From positions 1-40,638 of the forward strand of contig LJUI01000046.1 in NCBI GenBank assembly GCA_001303705.1: a DNA stretch of 40,638 nucleotides. The letters run 5' to 3'. The number at the start of each line of letters is the position of its first letter. Positions within the stretch are counted from its first letter, which is position 1. This DNA comes from a candidate division TA06 bacterium SM23_40. Lineage in GTDB: Bacteria > LJUI01 > SM1-40. Below, piece by piece: positions 17,183 through 26,826 of this stretch. Both the position numbers and the translations under genes were made by a program. Under the pieces are notes generated by a model. That model was not told the origin of the DNA. It was given only the letters and a program-made list of their open reading frames with translations, and did not search any database.

Positions 17183-17875
17183 ATGCTGGAAGAAAGATTG
17201 GAGGTCGAGCTCCGCGAGGAGACAGGCAAGGGCGTGGCAAAGCAGCTGCGCCGGGAAGGAAAGATACCGGCGATTGTCTATGGTGCCGGTGAGGAGACGG
17301 TCCCTCTGTCGATCGATCTGCGGCGATTTGTTGCGATGCTCCAGAGAACCGGCGGCGAGACCGCTCTTATCGATCTCGCGGTTGTCGGACAGGGAAGGAA
17401 GGAATGGAAGACGATCTTACGGGAGGTGCAGAGGGATCCGAGAAGCGGCAGACTTCTCCACATTGATTTCCAGCGGATCTCGATGACTAAGGAGATCACG
17501 GTGGGGGTCGCGCTCCGCATCATGGGAGAGGCGTTCGGTGTGAAGACACAGGGCGGGCTCCTCGATCACCACCTCCGCGAGGTGGAGGTGCGCTGTCTTC
17601 CCTCAGACATTCCCTCACATTTCGATGTCGATGTCTCCGAGTTGAAGATCGGCGACACGATCCACGTTTCGGATCTCCAGATAGAGGGTGTAGAATTCGT
17701 GACAGATCCCATGACGGCCGTCGCCAGCGTACTTGTCCCGACAGTTCATGTTGTCGCACCAACCCCCGCCGAGGCACCTCCTGAGGAAGTTGCTGAAGAA
17801 GTTGGCGAGGAAGCTGAGGCACCGCCTCCTGAGGGCGCTCCACCTGAGGAGGAGAGGGAAGGAGGTCAGGGCTGA
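17183..17875 (+). CDS. rplY: 50S ribosomal protein L25/general stress protein Ctc
   Basis: A 230-residue L25 of the CTC type, which binds 5S rRNA. The N-terminal domain has LEVELREETGKGVAKQLRREGKIPAIVYGAG, the second domain HIDFQRISMTKEITVGVALR and the DVSELKIGDTIHVSDL strand. The last 40 residues are Pro/Ala/Glu-rich (APTPAEAPPEEVAEEV and similar), a common disordered tail in longer CTC proteins. I chose ATG 17183, preceded by AAGGGGTGGA; the frame is open upstream to 17087 with unlikely sequence. It lies between prs and pth in the usual conserved order. Confidence 0.95.
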   Translation: MLEERLEVELREETGKGVAKQLRREGKIPAIVYGAGEETVPLSIDLRRFVAMLQRTGGETALIDLAVVGQGRKEWKTILREVQRDPRSGRLLHIDFQRISMTKEITVGVALRIMGEAFGVKTQGGLLDHHLREVEVRCLPSDIPSHFDVDVSELKIGDTIHVSDLQIEGVEFVTDPMTAVASVLVPTVHVVAPTPAEAPPEEVAEEVGEEAEAPPPEGAPPEEEREGGQG

Positions 17876-17907
17876 GCGAGGAGGTTCCGTGGGCGGCTCG
17901 AGAGGCG

Positions 17908-18486
17908 TTGCTTGTCGGGCTCGGGAATCCCGGCAGGGAGCACTTTCGTACCCGACATAATCTGGGCTTTCGTGTCGTCGATCGGCTGGCGAGCCGCCTT
18001 GCCGCTTCTTTCTCTCCCGGCAGGGGGCGGTACGTTCTGGCGCGGGCGGCCTGGGAGGACAGGATCCTCTTCCTTCTGAAACCGCTCACGTTCATGAATG
18101 CGAGTGGTGAGGCGGTTCTCGAGGCCATCGATCGCTACGGCTTCGATCTCACTGAAGTGCTCATCATCTGTGATGACTATCAGCTGCCGCTCGGCAGATT
18201 GCGGCTCCGCTCGCGCGGGTCGGACGGCGGGCACCGCGGCCTCGCATCGGTTATCTACCACCTTCAGTCGGAAGAGGTGCCCCGGCTCAGGATCGGAATA
18301 GGTCCTTTGCCTGAAGGAATAACTTCCACTGACTTCGTCCTCGGGGAGTTCGCCCCGTCCGAGGAGGAGATAGTGGAGGCGATCCTTCCCCGCGCAGAGG
18401 ATGGGGCGCTGTTGTACGTGGCAGAAGGAGCGATGAGGGCGATGTCGATCATCAACGACCCGGCGTTCCCCGACGAATGCGAGTGA
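17908..18486 (+). CDS. pth: Peptidyl-tRNA hydrolase
   Basis: A 192-residue Pth, which frees tRNA from peptidyl-tRNA dropped by ribosomes. It has LVGLGNPGREHFRTRHNLGFRVVD (split) with the conserved N of GNPG and catalytic H in RHN, PLTFMNASGEAV, ICDDYQLPLGRLRLRSRGSDGGHRGL (catalytic Asp in CDD), and IGIGPLPEG. TTG 17908 is the first possible start just before LVGLGNPG; its ribosome site is poor, and it may be coupled to the rplY stop 32 nt upstream. No other in-frame start with normal spacing is visible. Confidence 0.94.
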   Translation: MLVGLGNPGREHFRTRHNLGFRVVDRLASRLAASFSPGRGRYVLARAAWEDRILFLLKPLTFMNASGEAVLEAIDRYGFDLTEVLIICDDYQLPLGRLRLRSRGSDGGHRGLASVIYHLQSEEVPRLRIGIGPLPEGITSTDFVLGEFAPSEEEIVEAILPRAEDGALLYVAEGAMRAMSIINDPAFPDECE

Positions 18487-18503
18487 GGTGAGAAGGGGCT
18501 AGG

Positions 18504-20552
18504 ATGACAGCAATACTGATTGCTACAGCCGCAGGATTGTTGGGGATGTTCTTCGCTGTGGTCACGGCGGTAAGGGTTATGCGCAAGCCCGCAGGCAGCG
18601 AGGAGATGGTGGCCATCTCGGACGCCGTGCACGAAGGTGCGATGGCGTTCCTCCACCGCGAGTACAGGGCCATCGGGATCTTCGCTGCTGCAGTCTTCCT
18701 GGTCCTCGTCTTCGGACTCGGGACTCAGGGGTTCACGTCATCGCTCGCCACCGGAGTGGCGTTTCTCGTCGGGGCGCTCTGTTCTGTCACTGCCGGGTAC
18801 TTCGGGATGCAGATTTCGACGAGAGCGAATACGAGGACGGCTGAGGCGGCCAAGATCGGGTTCGGTGAAGCTCTTGCCGTCGCGTTCCCGGGTGGAGCCG
18901 TGATGGGTCTGACGGTTGTAGGGATCGGTCTATTCGGCCTCTCTCTTCTCTATTTCATCTACATCGAAGTGTTCGACGGCGGCACCGTGATGGAGCAGGT
19001 GTTGCGCGCGACCGGGGTGATCGCGGGGTTCAGCATGGGGGCGAGTTCGGTTGCGCTCTTCGCCCGCGTTGGCGGCGGAATCTACACCAAGGCGGCAGAT
19101 GTCGGTGCTGATCTTGTGGGGAAGGTTGAACGGGGCATTCCCGAGGATGACCCGCGCAACCCGGCGACGATTGCCGACAACGTGGGCGATAATGTCGGCG
19201 ACGTCGCGGGTATGGGAGCGGATCTCTTCGAGTCGTATGTCGGTTCGATCATCTCCGGGCTCGTAATCGCGGCGGCCGTGTTGCCCGAGGGCGCCAGGCT
19301 GCGCGGCATACTGCTCGTCTTCTTCTTCGCCGCGATCGGTCTGGTCTCGTCGCTCATCGGGGTCTTTTTGGTCAGGAGCAGGGGGAATCCCCAGGCTGCA
19401 CTCAGAAACGGCACCTTCGGCAGCGCGTTCCTGTTCATCGTCGGGTCCTTCGTATTGAGCGCTGTCTGGTACGGCGATCTGCGCGTCTTCTTCGCCACAC
19501 TATCCGGCATCGTGGCCGGGCTCGTAATCGGAGCTGTCGCCGAATACTACACATCAGGACGTTCGATACGCGAGATAGCGGAGGCCTCGAAGACCGGCAC
19601 AGCGACCAACATCATCGCCGGACTCGCAATATCGATGAAGAGCACGGTCATTCCGCTCATCGTCATAGCAGCGGCGATAATCATTTCGTTCAAATCGGTG
19701 GGATTCTTCGGCGTTGCCCTCGCCGGCATCGGGATGCTATCTATTGCGGGGATTACAGTGGCGGTCGATGCGTACGGGCCGATCGCAGACAATGCTGGAG
19801 GCATCGCCGAGATGGCGCACCTGGCGCCAGATGTGCGGAGGATCACCGATTCTCTCGATGCGGCGGGAAACACCACGGCAGCCGTCGCAAAGGGATTCGC
19901 CATCGGATCGGCCGCGCTCACAGCCCTCGCTCTCTTCTCTGCGTTCACGCAGGTCGCACCACTGCGCAGCATAGATATCATGGATCCGCGGGTCATCGGT
20001 GGGCTCTTCGTGGGGGGCATCGTCCCGTATATCTTCGCATCGATGACGATGCGCGCGGTGGGCCGGTCAGCGTTCCGGGTAGTGGAGGAGGTGCGGCGGC
20101 AGTTCCGGGAGATTCCCGGGCTGGCGGACGGGACCGGGAGGGCGGAGTACGCGAGGTGTGTCGACATCACTACGGCTGGCGCTCTCCGCGAGATGATCGG
20201 GCCGGGGATAATCGCCGTCCTCATCCCGATCGCCATGGGGAGTCTATTTGGATTCGAAGCGCTGGGCGGCATGCTCGCGGGCTCGCTCGTCGTGGGAGTG
20301 CCCCTGGCGATCTTCATGGCCAACGCTGGTGGGGCATGGGATAACGCTAAAAAATACATAGAAGCAGGGCATCTCGGGGGCAAGGGATCAGACTCGCACA
20401 AGTCAGCCGTTGTCGGCGACACCGTCGGCGACCCGTTCAAGGATACGTCGGCACCCTCAATGAACATCTTGCTCAAGCTCATGGCCGTGGTCTCACTGGT
20501 CTTCACGCCTCTCATAGTCGTCCTGAACGGATACATCGGCATCTTTCGCTAG
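18504..20552 (+). CDS. hppA: Membrane-bound ion-translocating pyrophosphatase, K+-dependent type
   Basis: A 682-residue M-PPase with about 16 membrane helices that hydrolyses PPi and pumps H+ and/or Na+. The PPi site is visible: [20 protein letters not shown] (199-218), [23 protein letters not shown] (split), [16 protein letters not shown] at 421-436 and the C-terminal [21 protein letters not shown]. The switch region reads [16 protein letters not shown] at 455-470, with alanine where K+-independent enzymes have lysine, so it should be K+-dependent. Whether it moves Na+ or H+ I cannot tell. It starts 17 bp after pth with a weak AAGGGG-type site, ATG at 18504. Confidence 0.96.
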   Translation: MTAILIATAAGLLGMFFAVVTAVRVMRKPAGSEEMVAISDAVHEGAMAFLHREYRAIGIFAAAVFLVLVFGLGTQGFTSSLATGVAFLVGALCSVTAGYFGMQISTRANTRTAEAAKIGFGEALAVAFPGGAVMGLTVVGIGLFGLSLLYFIYIEVFDGGTVMEQVLRATGVIAGFSMGASSVALFARVGGGIYTKAADVGADLVGKVERGIPEDDPRNPATIADNVGDNVGDVAGMGADLFESYVGSIISGLVIAAAVLPEGARLRGILLVFFFAAIGLVSSLIGVFLVRSRGNPQAALRNGTFGSAFLFIVGSFVLSAVWYGDLRVFFATLSGIVAGLVIGAVAEYYTSGRSIREIAEASKTGTATNIIAGLAISMKSTVIPLIVIAAAIIISFKSVGFFGVALAGIGMLSIAGITVAVDAYGPIADNAGGIAEMAHLAPDVRRITDSLDAAGNTTAAVAKGFAIGSAALTALALFSAFTQVAPLRSIDIMDPRVIGGLFVGGIVPYIFASMTMRAVGRSAFRVVEEVRRQFREIPGLADGTGRAEYARCVDITTAGALREMIGPGIIAVLIPIAMGSLFGFEALGGMLAGSLVVGVPLAIFMANAGGAWDNAKKYIEAGHLGGKGSDSHKSAVVGDTVGDPFKDTSAPSMNILLKLMAVVSLVFTPLIVVLNGYIGIFR

Positions 20553-20617
20553 GAGGCCGGCCGAAGGTGCCGGATCAACCCTGTGCTCGTGACTGAGCGT
20601 GCGATCGGTGCTGTCAC

Positions 20618-21712
20618 ATGATGCGTCTCGGCATCATAGGATTGCCGAATGTCGGCAAGTCGACGTTGCTCAACGCGCTGACGAAGGCCGACGCCGAAGT
20701 CGGGGCATATCCGTTCACCACGATCGATCGGAACATCGGGATCGTAGAGGTGCGGGACGAGCGGCTCGACCGACTGGGGGAGCTCCTCAAGCCTGAGAAG
20801 CTGACTCCGGCCCGGGTCGAAGTCGTCGACATCGCCGGCCTCGTGCGCGGCGCGTCGAAGGGTGAAGGACTGGGGAACCGATTCCTCGGCCACATCCGGG
20901 AGGTCGATTGCGTACTCCATGTCGTTCGCCTGTTCCGGGATGAGAACGTGGCGCACGTGGAGCAGGGCATAGATCCCCGTCGCGATGTCGAGATCATCAA
21001 TCTGGAACTCGCACTGGCCGATCTCGATACCGTCGCCAAACAGATCGAGAAGACGAGGAAGGCGGGCAAGACCGGGGACGCCGGGGCAGAGAAGAGACTC
21101 GAAGCCCTGGGACGGATCGAGGCTGCCCTCAATGATGGCACGGCGAGCGCCGCGGCGCGGGAGGATGATGAGATCGCGGGAGTGGCACGCGAGCTCTTTC
21201 TCCTCACCACCAAGCCGACACTCTACGTGGCAAATTGCGGCGAAGAAGATCTCAGTGCCGGACAGATAGAGGGTGTCCGGATACTGGAGGAGTTAGCGGC
21301 GTCAGAGGGGAGGGGGGTCGTCGTCGTCTCCGCGAAATCCGAGAGCGAGCTGGCTGAACTCTCTCTCGAGGAGTGTGGTCGGTTCCGCGCGGAGCTGGGG
21401 CTCGAGGAGTTCGACGCCGCTACAGTGGTGGAACGGGGGTACTGTCTTCTCGACCTGATTACCTTTTACACGATCGTCGGCACGGAGACTCGCGCCTGGT
21501 CTCTCATCAGAGGTACTCCGATGGTGGAGGCCGCGGGCCGGATCCATACTGATATGGCGAAGGGATTCATCAAGGCGGAGGTCGTCTCCTGTGATCGCCT
21601 GTTTGAACTCAGCTCATGGGAGGCGGCGCGAGAACATGGTGAGCTGCGCATTGAAGGTCGTGATTACGTCGTGCAGGACGGCGATGTCGTCCATGTAAGG
21701 TTTCATGTCTAG
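20618..21712 (+). CDS. ychF: Redox-regulated ATPase YchF (Obg-family)
   Basis: A 364-residue YchF/OLA1, a P-loop protein that prefers ATP to GTP and acts in translation and stress response. It shows G1 GIIGLPNVGKSTLLNALT at about 5-22, a Gly-rich YPFTTIDRN G2 zone, G3 VVDIAGLVRGASKGEGLGN, a coiled-coil region near 130-180, and the C-terminal TGS-like domain AWSLIRGTPMVEAAGRIHTDMAKGF (split) and YVVQDGDVVHVRFHV. Length is normal. ATG 20618 and ATG 20621 are adjacent; either works. It precedes rpsF by 29 bp, an order seen in other bacteria. Confidence 0.96.
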   Translation: MMRLGIIGLPNVGKSTLLNALTKADAEVGAYPFTTIDRNIGIVEVRDERLDRLGELLKPEKLTPARVEVVDIAGLVRGASKGEGLGNRFLGHIREVDCVLHVVRLFRDENVAHVEQGIDPRRDVEIINLELALADLDTVAKQIEKTRKAGKTGDAGAEKRLEALGRIEAALNDGTASAAAREDDEIAGVARELFLLTTKPTLYVANCGEEDLSAGQIEGVRILEELAASEGRGVVVVSAKSESELAELSLEECGRFRAELGLEEFDAATVVERGYCLLDLITFYTIVGTETRAWSLIRGTPMVEAAGRIHTDMAKGFIKAEVVSCDRLFELSSWEAAREHGELRIEGRDYVVQDGDVVHVRFHV

Positions 21713-21741
21713 TTCCACGTTGGAAAGGAGGCGCCAGTACA

Positions 21742-22179
21742 TTGCCAGGCACAAGGAGGTATGAGATACTCTTCATCCTGGATGCAGGGCTCGAGGACGC
21801 TGCGTCGAACGAGAAGATCGACAAAGTGACGGCGATCATCAAGGACGGAGGCGGAGAGGTCGTTTCGATCGATAAGTGGGGAAGGCGGGAGTTGGCTTAC
21901 GAGATCGACAAGAAGCGCATGGGGTTCTATGCACTGATCCAGTTCGAGGGATCTAAGCCGATTCTCGACGAGCTCGACAGATTGCTGAAGCTCGATGAGG
22001 CATTCCTGCGCTACCTAACGACCAGGACGATCGAAAAGGGTGCGCCGGCGCAGCGCGAGGAGCGCGGAGAGGGGGAGACAGGCGACGACGCAGAGCCTCC
22101 TCCGGCTCCCGCCGAGCCCGAGCCCGAGGCAGAGTCCACCCCCGTCAAGGAGGTCGATGGATTCGGCGCCATCACCTGA
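21742..22179 (+). CDS. rpsF: 30S ribosomal protein S6
   Basis: A 145-residue S6 that binds S18 on the platform of the small subunit. It has RRYEILFILDAGLED, VSIDKWGRRELAYEIDKKRMGFYAL (split), and EAFLRYLTTR. A C-terminal acidic, Pro/Ala-rich extension (residues about 95-140) lengthens it beyond the usual 95-100; such tails are known in S6. The start is TTG 21742 with AAGGAGG 10 nt upstream. A small hairpin TTCCA-cgt-TGGAA (21713-21725) overlaps the site and could tune translation. It leads the rpsF-ssb-rpsR-rplI cluster. Confidence 0.95.
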   Translation: MPGTRRYEILFILDAGLEDAASNEKIDKVTAIIKDGGGEVVSIDKWGRRELAYEIDKKRMGFYALIQFEGSKPILDELDRLLKLDEAFLRYLTTRTIEKGAPAQREERGEGETGDDAEPPPAPAEPEPEAESTPVKEVDGFGAIT

Positions 22180-22191
22180 TTCGAGCGGACT

Positions 22192-22248
22192 GCCCGGTAT
22201 CGCCGGGCGAGCGACCCTGCGGCCGTTCCGGCGAGAAGGTCGCCGCAG
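22192..22248 (+). promoter_or_regulatory. Paired hairpins between rpsF and ssb
   Basis: Two stem-loops fill the 165-bp gap: GCCCGG-tatcg-CCGGGC (22192-22208) and CTGCGGC...GCCGCAG (22217-22248, 7 bp). Neither is followed by a T-tract. They may stabilise message ends or regulate the downstream ssb-rpsR genes; S6:S18-binding leaders are known upstream of rpsF in other bacteria, but I cannot match this one to that motif. Confidence 0.35.
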
Positions 22249-22344
22249 CGCCTGTCGTCATGAGTCGCACGCCGGGAGGTTCGCGCAATGGGAGAACCGG
22301 GTGTATGTCTGTCGCATCACGAGCGGTGAGATGTGGAGGCCATC

Positions 22345-22788
22345 ATGGCTGATCTGCGATTGCCTACGTTGAACAGGGTGTTACTGACCGGGCGGCTGAC
22401 GCGCGACTGTGAGTTGCGATATACGCCGAGCGGCGTGGCTGTAACGAACTTCTCCATCGCCTGTAACCGTCGGTACAAAGATCAGAGTGGGGAGTGGAGG
22501 GACGAGACGACCTTTGTCGGTATAGTGGCGTGGCAGAGGCTTGCCGAACGCTGCGGGGAGTATCTGCACAAAGGGAGCGCAATAATGGTCGAGGGCAGGC
22601 TCCACAGCCGAAGCTGGGAGACTGAAGACGGCCAGCGCAGGAGCATTCTCGAAGTGAGAGCTGACCGCGTGGAATTCCTCGATCGGCTCGGAGCTGAGGA
22701 GAGGGCGGCGGCGACAGCGACGACAGAGAGTCCGAAGGCGGATGAGCCCGAGACCACGCCCGGAACCGATGATGACGTTCCATTCTAG
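22345..22788 (+). CDS. ssb: Single-stranded DNA-binding protein
   Basis: A 147-residue SSB. The OB-fold part shows LNRVLLTGRLTRDCELRYTPSGVAVTNFSIACNRRY (split), FVGIVAWQRLAERCGEYLHKGSAIMVEGRLHSRSWE (split), and VRADRVEFLD; the linker is Ala/Glu/Pro-rich and the end is DDDVPF, the acidic tip that docks partner proteins. Length is normal. I chose ATG 22345 (GGAGG at 22335-22339) over GTG 22333. The gene lies between rpsF and rpsR as in many bacteria. Confidence 0.96.
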   Translation: MADLRLPTLNRVLLTGRLTRDCELRYTPSGVAVTNFSIACNRRYKDQSGEWRDETTFVGIVAWQRLAERCGEYLHKGSAIMVEGRLHSRSWETEDGQRRSILEVRADRVEFLDRLGAEERAAATATTESPKADEPETTPGTDDDVPF

Positions 22789-22865
22789 GAAATAGTGTCA
22801 CGTGGCCTCTGTCTGTGTTATCCTGCCGGGCGGCCCCCAAATCGATGATGTCGAAGGAGGGATAG

Positions 22866-23099
22866 ATGGCATTTGAACGACGTTTTCGCAAGAAGGTCTG
22901 CAAGTTCTGCGTCGAGAAGATCAAGGAGATCGACTACAAGGACGACAAGCGTCTGCGCAGATTCATGACTGAGCGTGGACGCATCGTGCCCCGCCGGATC
23001 ACCGGGACGTGCGCCAAGCATCAGCGACAGCTGACGATAGCGATCAAGCGGGCGCGGCACATGGCGCTCCTCCCGTATGTGACGGAGTACTATCGGTGA
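22866..23099 (+). CDS. rpsR: 30S ribosomal protein S18
   Basis: A 77-residue S18. It has CKFC near residue 12, then [50 protein letters not shown] (split), the S18 core, and a later cysteine plus histidine (CAKH), making this the cysteine-rich, zinc-binding (C+) form. The ATG follows GAAGGAGGGA. Partner of S6 on the ribosome. Confidence 0.97.
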   Translation: MAFERRFRKKVCKFCVEKIKEIDYKDDKRLRRFMTERGRIVPRRITGTCAKHQRQLTIAIKRARHMALLPYVTEYYR

Positions 23100-23256
23100 T
23101 TGGAGAGGTGGGCGTCCGTTGCGGTCATTGAGCGACGGTGCGGCGGGCTGAACAGAGGAATCGGCGCCACGTCTCCCCTACTGAGGTGTTGGGCCGTGGG
23201 GGCCGGCAGATGTGGCAGCAGGGCACCACGAAAGATACTTGAGGGACGACGAGACT

Positions 23257-23700
23257 ATGCAAGTGATTCTGCTGGAGGATATCGATCGCCTGGGGAAGCG
23301 TGGATCGGTCGTTACGGTGGCCGATGGATACGGGAGGAACTATCTCCTCCCGCAGCGGAAGGCGGTAACTGCGACGCCGGGTAACCGAAAGTGGTTCGAG
23401 CAGGAGGAGAAACAGGCCGGCGTTCGCGCCGAAAAGGCGCGTCGCGAGGCCGAGAGGATCCAGAAGAAGGTCGAAAAGCTGTCGTTGACGGTCGTCGTCC
23501 AGGCAGGAGAGGATGACAAGCTCTTCGGGGCTGTCACCTCGCAGACCATCGCTCAGTTGCTCAAGGATCAGGGAGTGGAGATCGACAGGCATAAGATCAT
23601 TCTCGAGGGACCGCTCAAGGAACTCGGCGTGTACACGATTCCCATACGGCTCCACAGCGACGTCGAGGCGCACGTGAAACTCTGGGTCGTGCGCGAGTAG
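23257..23700 (+). CDS. rplI: 50S ribosomal protein L9
   Basis: A 147-residue L9, an elongated L1-stalk-base protein. N-terminal domain: MQVILLEDIDRLGKRGSVVTVADGYGRNYLLPQRKAV (split) with the conserved GYGRNYL; then the long helix EKARREAERIQKKVEKL; then the C-terminal domain LFGAVTSQTIAQLL and KELGVYTIPIRLHSDVEAHVKLWV (split). ATG 23257 gives the standard N-terminus; the frame extends to 23212 with no site. It follows rpsR by 157 bp, more than usual for this cluster. Confidence 0.96.
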   Translation: MQVILLEDIDRLGKRGSVVTVADGYGRNYLLPQRKAVTATPGNRKWFEQEEKQAGVRAEKARREAERIQKKVEKLSLTVVVQAGEDDKLFGAVTSQTIAQLLKDQGVEIDRHKIILEGPLKELGVYTIPIRLHSDVEAHVKLWVVRE

Positions 23701-23840
23701 GTGTGCCCGGTCGATCTACCTCTGCGCGTATGGGATGAGTGCCTGGACGAGTCGGGAGAGCGTGAGAGGTGATGGTCGGGATCGGGGAGGCGGCCGGGAC
23801 GCCTGTTCACCGGTAGTGAGCCGGGAAAGGAGATGTGGCT

Positions 23841-25385
23841 ATGGTCGATATAACGGTCTTCGATCGCCGCATCGATCGCCGCACATTCATACGAAGAGGG
23901 ATCGAGGGCGGGATCTGCCTGGCTCTCGCGCCGATCGTGATCGAGCAACTCCGGAGCCCCGGGGCACTCGCTGAGGAAATCGCGGTCGAGGAGTCGGTGG
24001 CCCTGCTCGGCAAGGAGGAGCTCGAACGCCTGCTCGCGATCGCCCTCGAGCATGGGGGAGACTTCGCTGATGTCTACGCCGAGCGCCGCATCAGGCGCAG
24101 CATCTCTCTCGAAGAAGACAGGATCACGGCGGTCCAGTACGGCATCGATCGGGGCGTTGGCATCAGGGTGACGACGGGACTGACGACGGGATATGCATAC
24201 TCCGACGACTTCTCTTCCGACAAACTGGCGGAGGCAGCTCGGACGGCATCGTTCATAGCCCGCAACAAGCCGAGGAGCGAGGTTGTCGGCCTCACCAGGC
24301 GCGAGCCCCCGCGCTACATCTGGGCGGACATCAATCTAGAAACGGTCGCCGAGAGGGAACGGGTCGCGGTGATGCAGCGGGCGAATGAGGCGGCCAAGGC
24401 GTACCATGGCAAGATCCGCCGCGTCTCAGTCTCGCACGATGAAGAGACGAAGCAGATATTGGTCGCGAATTCGCGGGGCGTCTTCGTGGAAGACACACAG
24501 CCGCTCATCTACTTCACCGTTCATGCCTTCGCACAGGATGGCGGTGCGCGGCATCGCGGCAGGCACCGCGTGAGCGGACATATGGGCTTCGAGTTCTTCG
24601 AGAAGTACCGGCCCGAGGAGGTGGCGAACGAGGCGGCGAGGGAGGCGGTGACGATGCTCGAGGCCGCACCGGCCCCCGCCGGCGAGATGCCCGTCGTCGT
24701 CATCCAGGGATGGGGAGGCGTCCTCTTCCATGAGGCGGTGGGTCACGGGCTCGAGGCCGATGCGATCGTCAAAGGGAGTTCATACTACAAGGGGAAGATC
24801 GGAGAGCGGGTTGCATCCGATTTCGTGACGATGGCCGATGATGGCTCGATCCCGCGGCTGCGCGGCACGACGAACGTGGACGACGAGGGCACCCCCACGC
24901 AGCGGAACATCCTGATCGACCGGGGGATACTGCGCCGGTACATGACCGATATCGTATCGGCACGGGCTCTCAAGGCCGAGCTGACCGGCAACGGGCGGCG
25001 GGAATCGTATCGCTACTACCCGCTCGTGAGGATGACAAACACGTTCCTGTTGAAGGGCAAGGACGACCCCGAGGAGATCGTCAGAGCGACGAAGAGCGGT
25101 CTGTACGCCCGCGCCTTCTCCGGGGGTGTGGTCGATACCACGTCGGGGAGTTTCACGTTCACGGTGCGGGAAGCGTACCTGATAGAGAACGGCAAGATTA
25201 CGAGGCCGGTGCGCGGAGCGACGCTGATCGGCAACGGACCGGACGCCCTGAAGAGCATCGACATGGTGGGGACGAACCTCGAATTCGGGCCGGGGACATG
25301 CGGGAAGGGGCAGTGGGTCCCCGTCACGTCCGGCCAGCCGACGATCAGGATGGGAAAGATCACGGTCGGAGGAACCGCAGTCTAG
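23841..25385 (+). CDS. tldD: TldD-type metalloprotease with Tat signal peptide
   Basis: A 514-residue TldD, the catalytic half of the TldD/TldE (PmbA) heterodimer that trims unfolded peptides and matures some RiPPs. The zinc motif HEAVGH is at 297-302, in GGVLFHEAVGHGLEAD, and the C-terminal SGSFTFTVREAYLIENGKI follows. The N-terminus is unusual: IDRRTFIRRG (twin arginine at 13-14, F at 16), a weak hydrophobic stretch to about 37, then GALA-EE, a plausible cleavage site. That is a Tat-type signal; ordinary TldD is cytoplasmic. ATG 23841 has AGGAG 8 nt upstream; GTG 23835 is too near. tldE follows 103 bp later and has no signal. Confidence 0.93.
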   Translation: MVDITVFDRRIDRRTFIRRGIEGGICLALAPIVIEQLRSPGALAEEIAVEESVALLGKEELERLLAIALEHGGDFADVYAERRIRRSISLEEDRITAVQYGIDRGVGIRVTTGLTTGYAYSDDFSSDKLAEAARTASFIARNKPRSEVVGLTRREPPRYIWADINLETVAERERVAVMQRANEAAKAYHGKIRRVSVSHDEETKQILVANSRGVFVEDTQPLIYFTVHAFAQDGGARHRGRHRVSGHMGFEFFEKYRPEEVANEAAREAVTMLEAAPAPAGEMPVVVIQGWGGVLFHEAVGHGLEADAIVKGSSYYKGKIGERVASDFVTMADDGSIPRLRGTTNVDDEGTPTQRNILIDRGILRRYMTDIVSARALKAELTGNGRRESYRYYPLVRMTNTFLLKGKDDPEEIVRATKSGLYARAFSGGVVDTTSGSFTFTVREAYLIENGKITRPVRGATLIGNGPDALKSIDMVGTNLEFGPGTCGKGQWVPVTSGQPTIRMGKITVGGTAV

Positions 25386-25488
25386 TCTCCTCCTGCCGTG
25401 GTGTCTTCGGGATGGTTCGAGCAGATGATCGGGTCCGGAGAGATATATCAGACGGTAATGAGTCATATGAGCGATGGGAGATCTTCCA

Positions 25489-26826
25489 ATGGACCATGAG
25501 ACATTCGCAGAACAGACCCTTCGCAGGCTGAAGAGCGCCGGGGCAGATAGTGCGGAGATCTTCATCGAGGAAAGTGTCAGTCTCGAGGCGGGCGTCCGGG
25601 AGGGAGAGATCGAGACGTTGCGGCAGTCGTCACCCATGGGATATGGCATCAGGGTATTCAGGGGCGGACGGATGGCGTTCGTCGACTCGACAGACTTCTC
25701 TCAGGCTGCCACGGATGACGTCATAGACAAGGCTATCGCGCTCGCCCGGGAGGCGGGCGAGGATCCGCACCACGGCCTGCCCGCAGGGCCGATCCGCCAG
25801 CCGATGCGGCGGATCTTCGATGCGGGCCTGGAGCGGGTCTCGCTGGAGGAGAAGGTCGAGCGGTGCCGCAGGGCCGAGCAGATCGGGCTCAAGTACGATC
25901 GGCTCATCAAGGCGTGCGACGGCGCATACTACTCGGAGACGCGGGGCCGCACAACAATAGCCAACACTCGCGGAGTACTGGCCAGCTACCAGAGGACAGA
26001 CTGTTCGGTCGGAATCGAACTCGTGGCTGAGCGAGGTCCTCACAAGCAGCCTGGCGGGTATGGCGCCGGTGTCCGATTCTACGGTGATCTGCCCCGAGCA
26101 GGGGAGATCGCCAGGGAGGCGGGATATCGTGCGGTTTCACAGCTGGCCGGAGAGCCGGTGCCGAGCCAGAAGGCCCCCGTCGTCTTCGACCGACGGGCCG
26201 GGGCGAGGCTCCTCCATGGCATCGGTTCGGCCCTGAACGGGCTGTCGGTCTATCAGGGAGCATCGTTCTTGGCGGGAAGGGTGGGTGAGCGGGTCGGGTC
26301 GGAGCTCGTCACGATCATGGACGATGGCACGATGCGGAAGCGAACCGGGACGACACCTGTCGACGGCGAAGGCGTGCCCACCTCCCGGAAGGTGCTCATC
26401 GATCGGGGGATCCTCAAGGGATACATGTACAACACGTACGCCGCCAACAGAGCGGGGACGAGGTCGACGGGCAACGCATCGCGCTGGTGGTATGGCGGGC
26501 TGCCCGGGATCGGGACCACCAATTTCTATCTGGAAAAGGGGACGACATCGCGCGATGAGGTGATCGGTGGCGTGAAGGAAGGGCTGTTCGTGCTCGGGAC
26601 GCTCGGATTCGGGGTCGACTCGGTGAGCGGCAGCTTCTCCACGGGGGCGAGCGGGCTCTGGATCAAGAACGGCAAACTGACCGATCCCGTCGGGCGGGTG
26701 ACCATCGCCTCGACCCTGGACGAGATGCTCATGGGTATCGATGCCGTGGGCGACGACCTCATCTGGCTCGGTTCGATGGCAACCCCCACCTACCGCATCA
26801 AGGAGATGACGATCAGCGGGGTGTAG
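25489..26826 (+). CDS. pmbA: TldE/PmbA, non-catalytic partner of TldD
   Basis: A 445-residue TldE/PmbA-like protein. It shares the TldD fold (SLEAGVREGEIETLRQSS, GYGIRVFRGGRMAFVDSTDF, NTRGVLASY, DGEGVPTSRKVLIDRGILKGYMYNTY (split), DSVSGSFSTGASGLWIKNGKL (split), MATPTYRIKEMTISG) but lacks the HExxxH motif, as expected for the partner. Length is normal. ATG 25489 follows a GGGAGAT site; an upstream start at 25474 adds five residues. The last codons match the repeat unit that begins at the stop codon. The protein has no visible signal peptide, unlike its TldD neighbour. Confidence 0.92.
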   Translation: MDHETFAEQTLRRLKSAGADSAEIFIEESVSLEAGVREGEIETLRQSSPMGYGIRVFRGGRMAFVDSTDFSQAATDDVIDKAIALAREAGEDPHHGLPAGPIRQPMRRIFDAGLERVSLEEKVERCRRAEQIGLKYDRLIKACDGAYYSETRGRTTIANTRGVLASYQRTDCSVGIELVAERGPHKQPGGYGAGVRFYGDLPRAGEIAREAGYRAVSQLAGEPVPSQKAPVVFDRRAGARLLHGIGSALNGLSVYQGASFLAGRVGERVGSELVTIMDDGTMRKRTGTTPVDGEGVPTSRKVLIDRGILKGYMYNTYAANRAGTRSTGNASRWWYGGLPGIGTTNFYLEKGTTSRDEVIGGVKEGLFVLGTLGFGVDSVSGSFSTGASGLWIKNGKLTDPVGRVTIASTLDEMLMGIDAVGDDLIWLGSMATPTYRIKEMTISGV

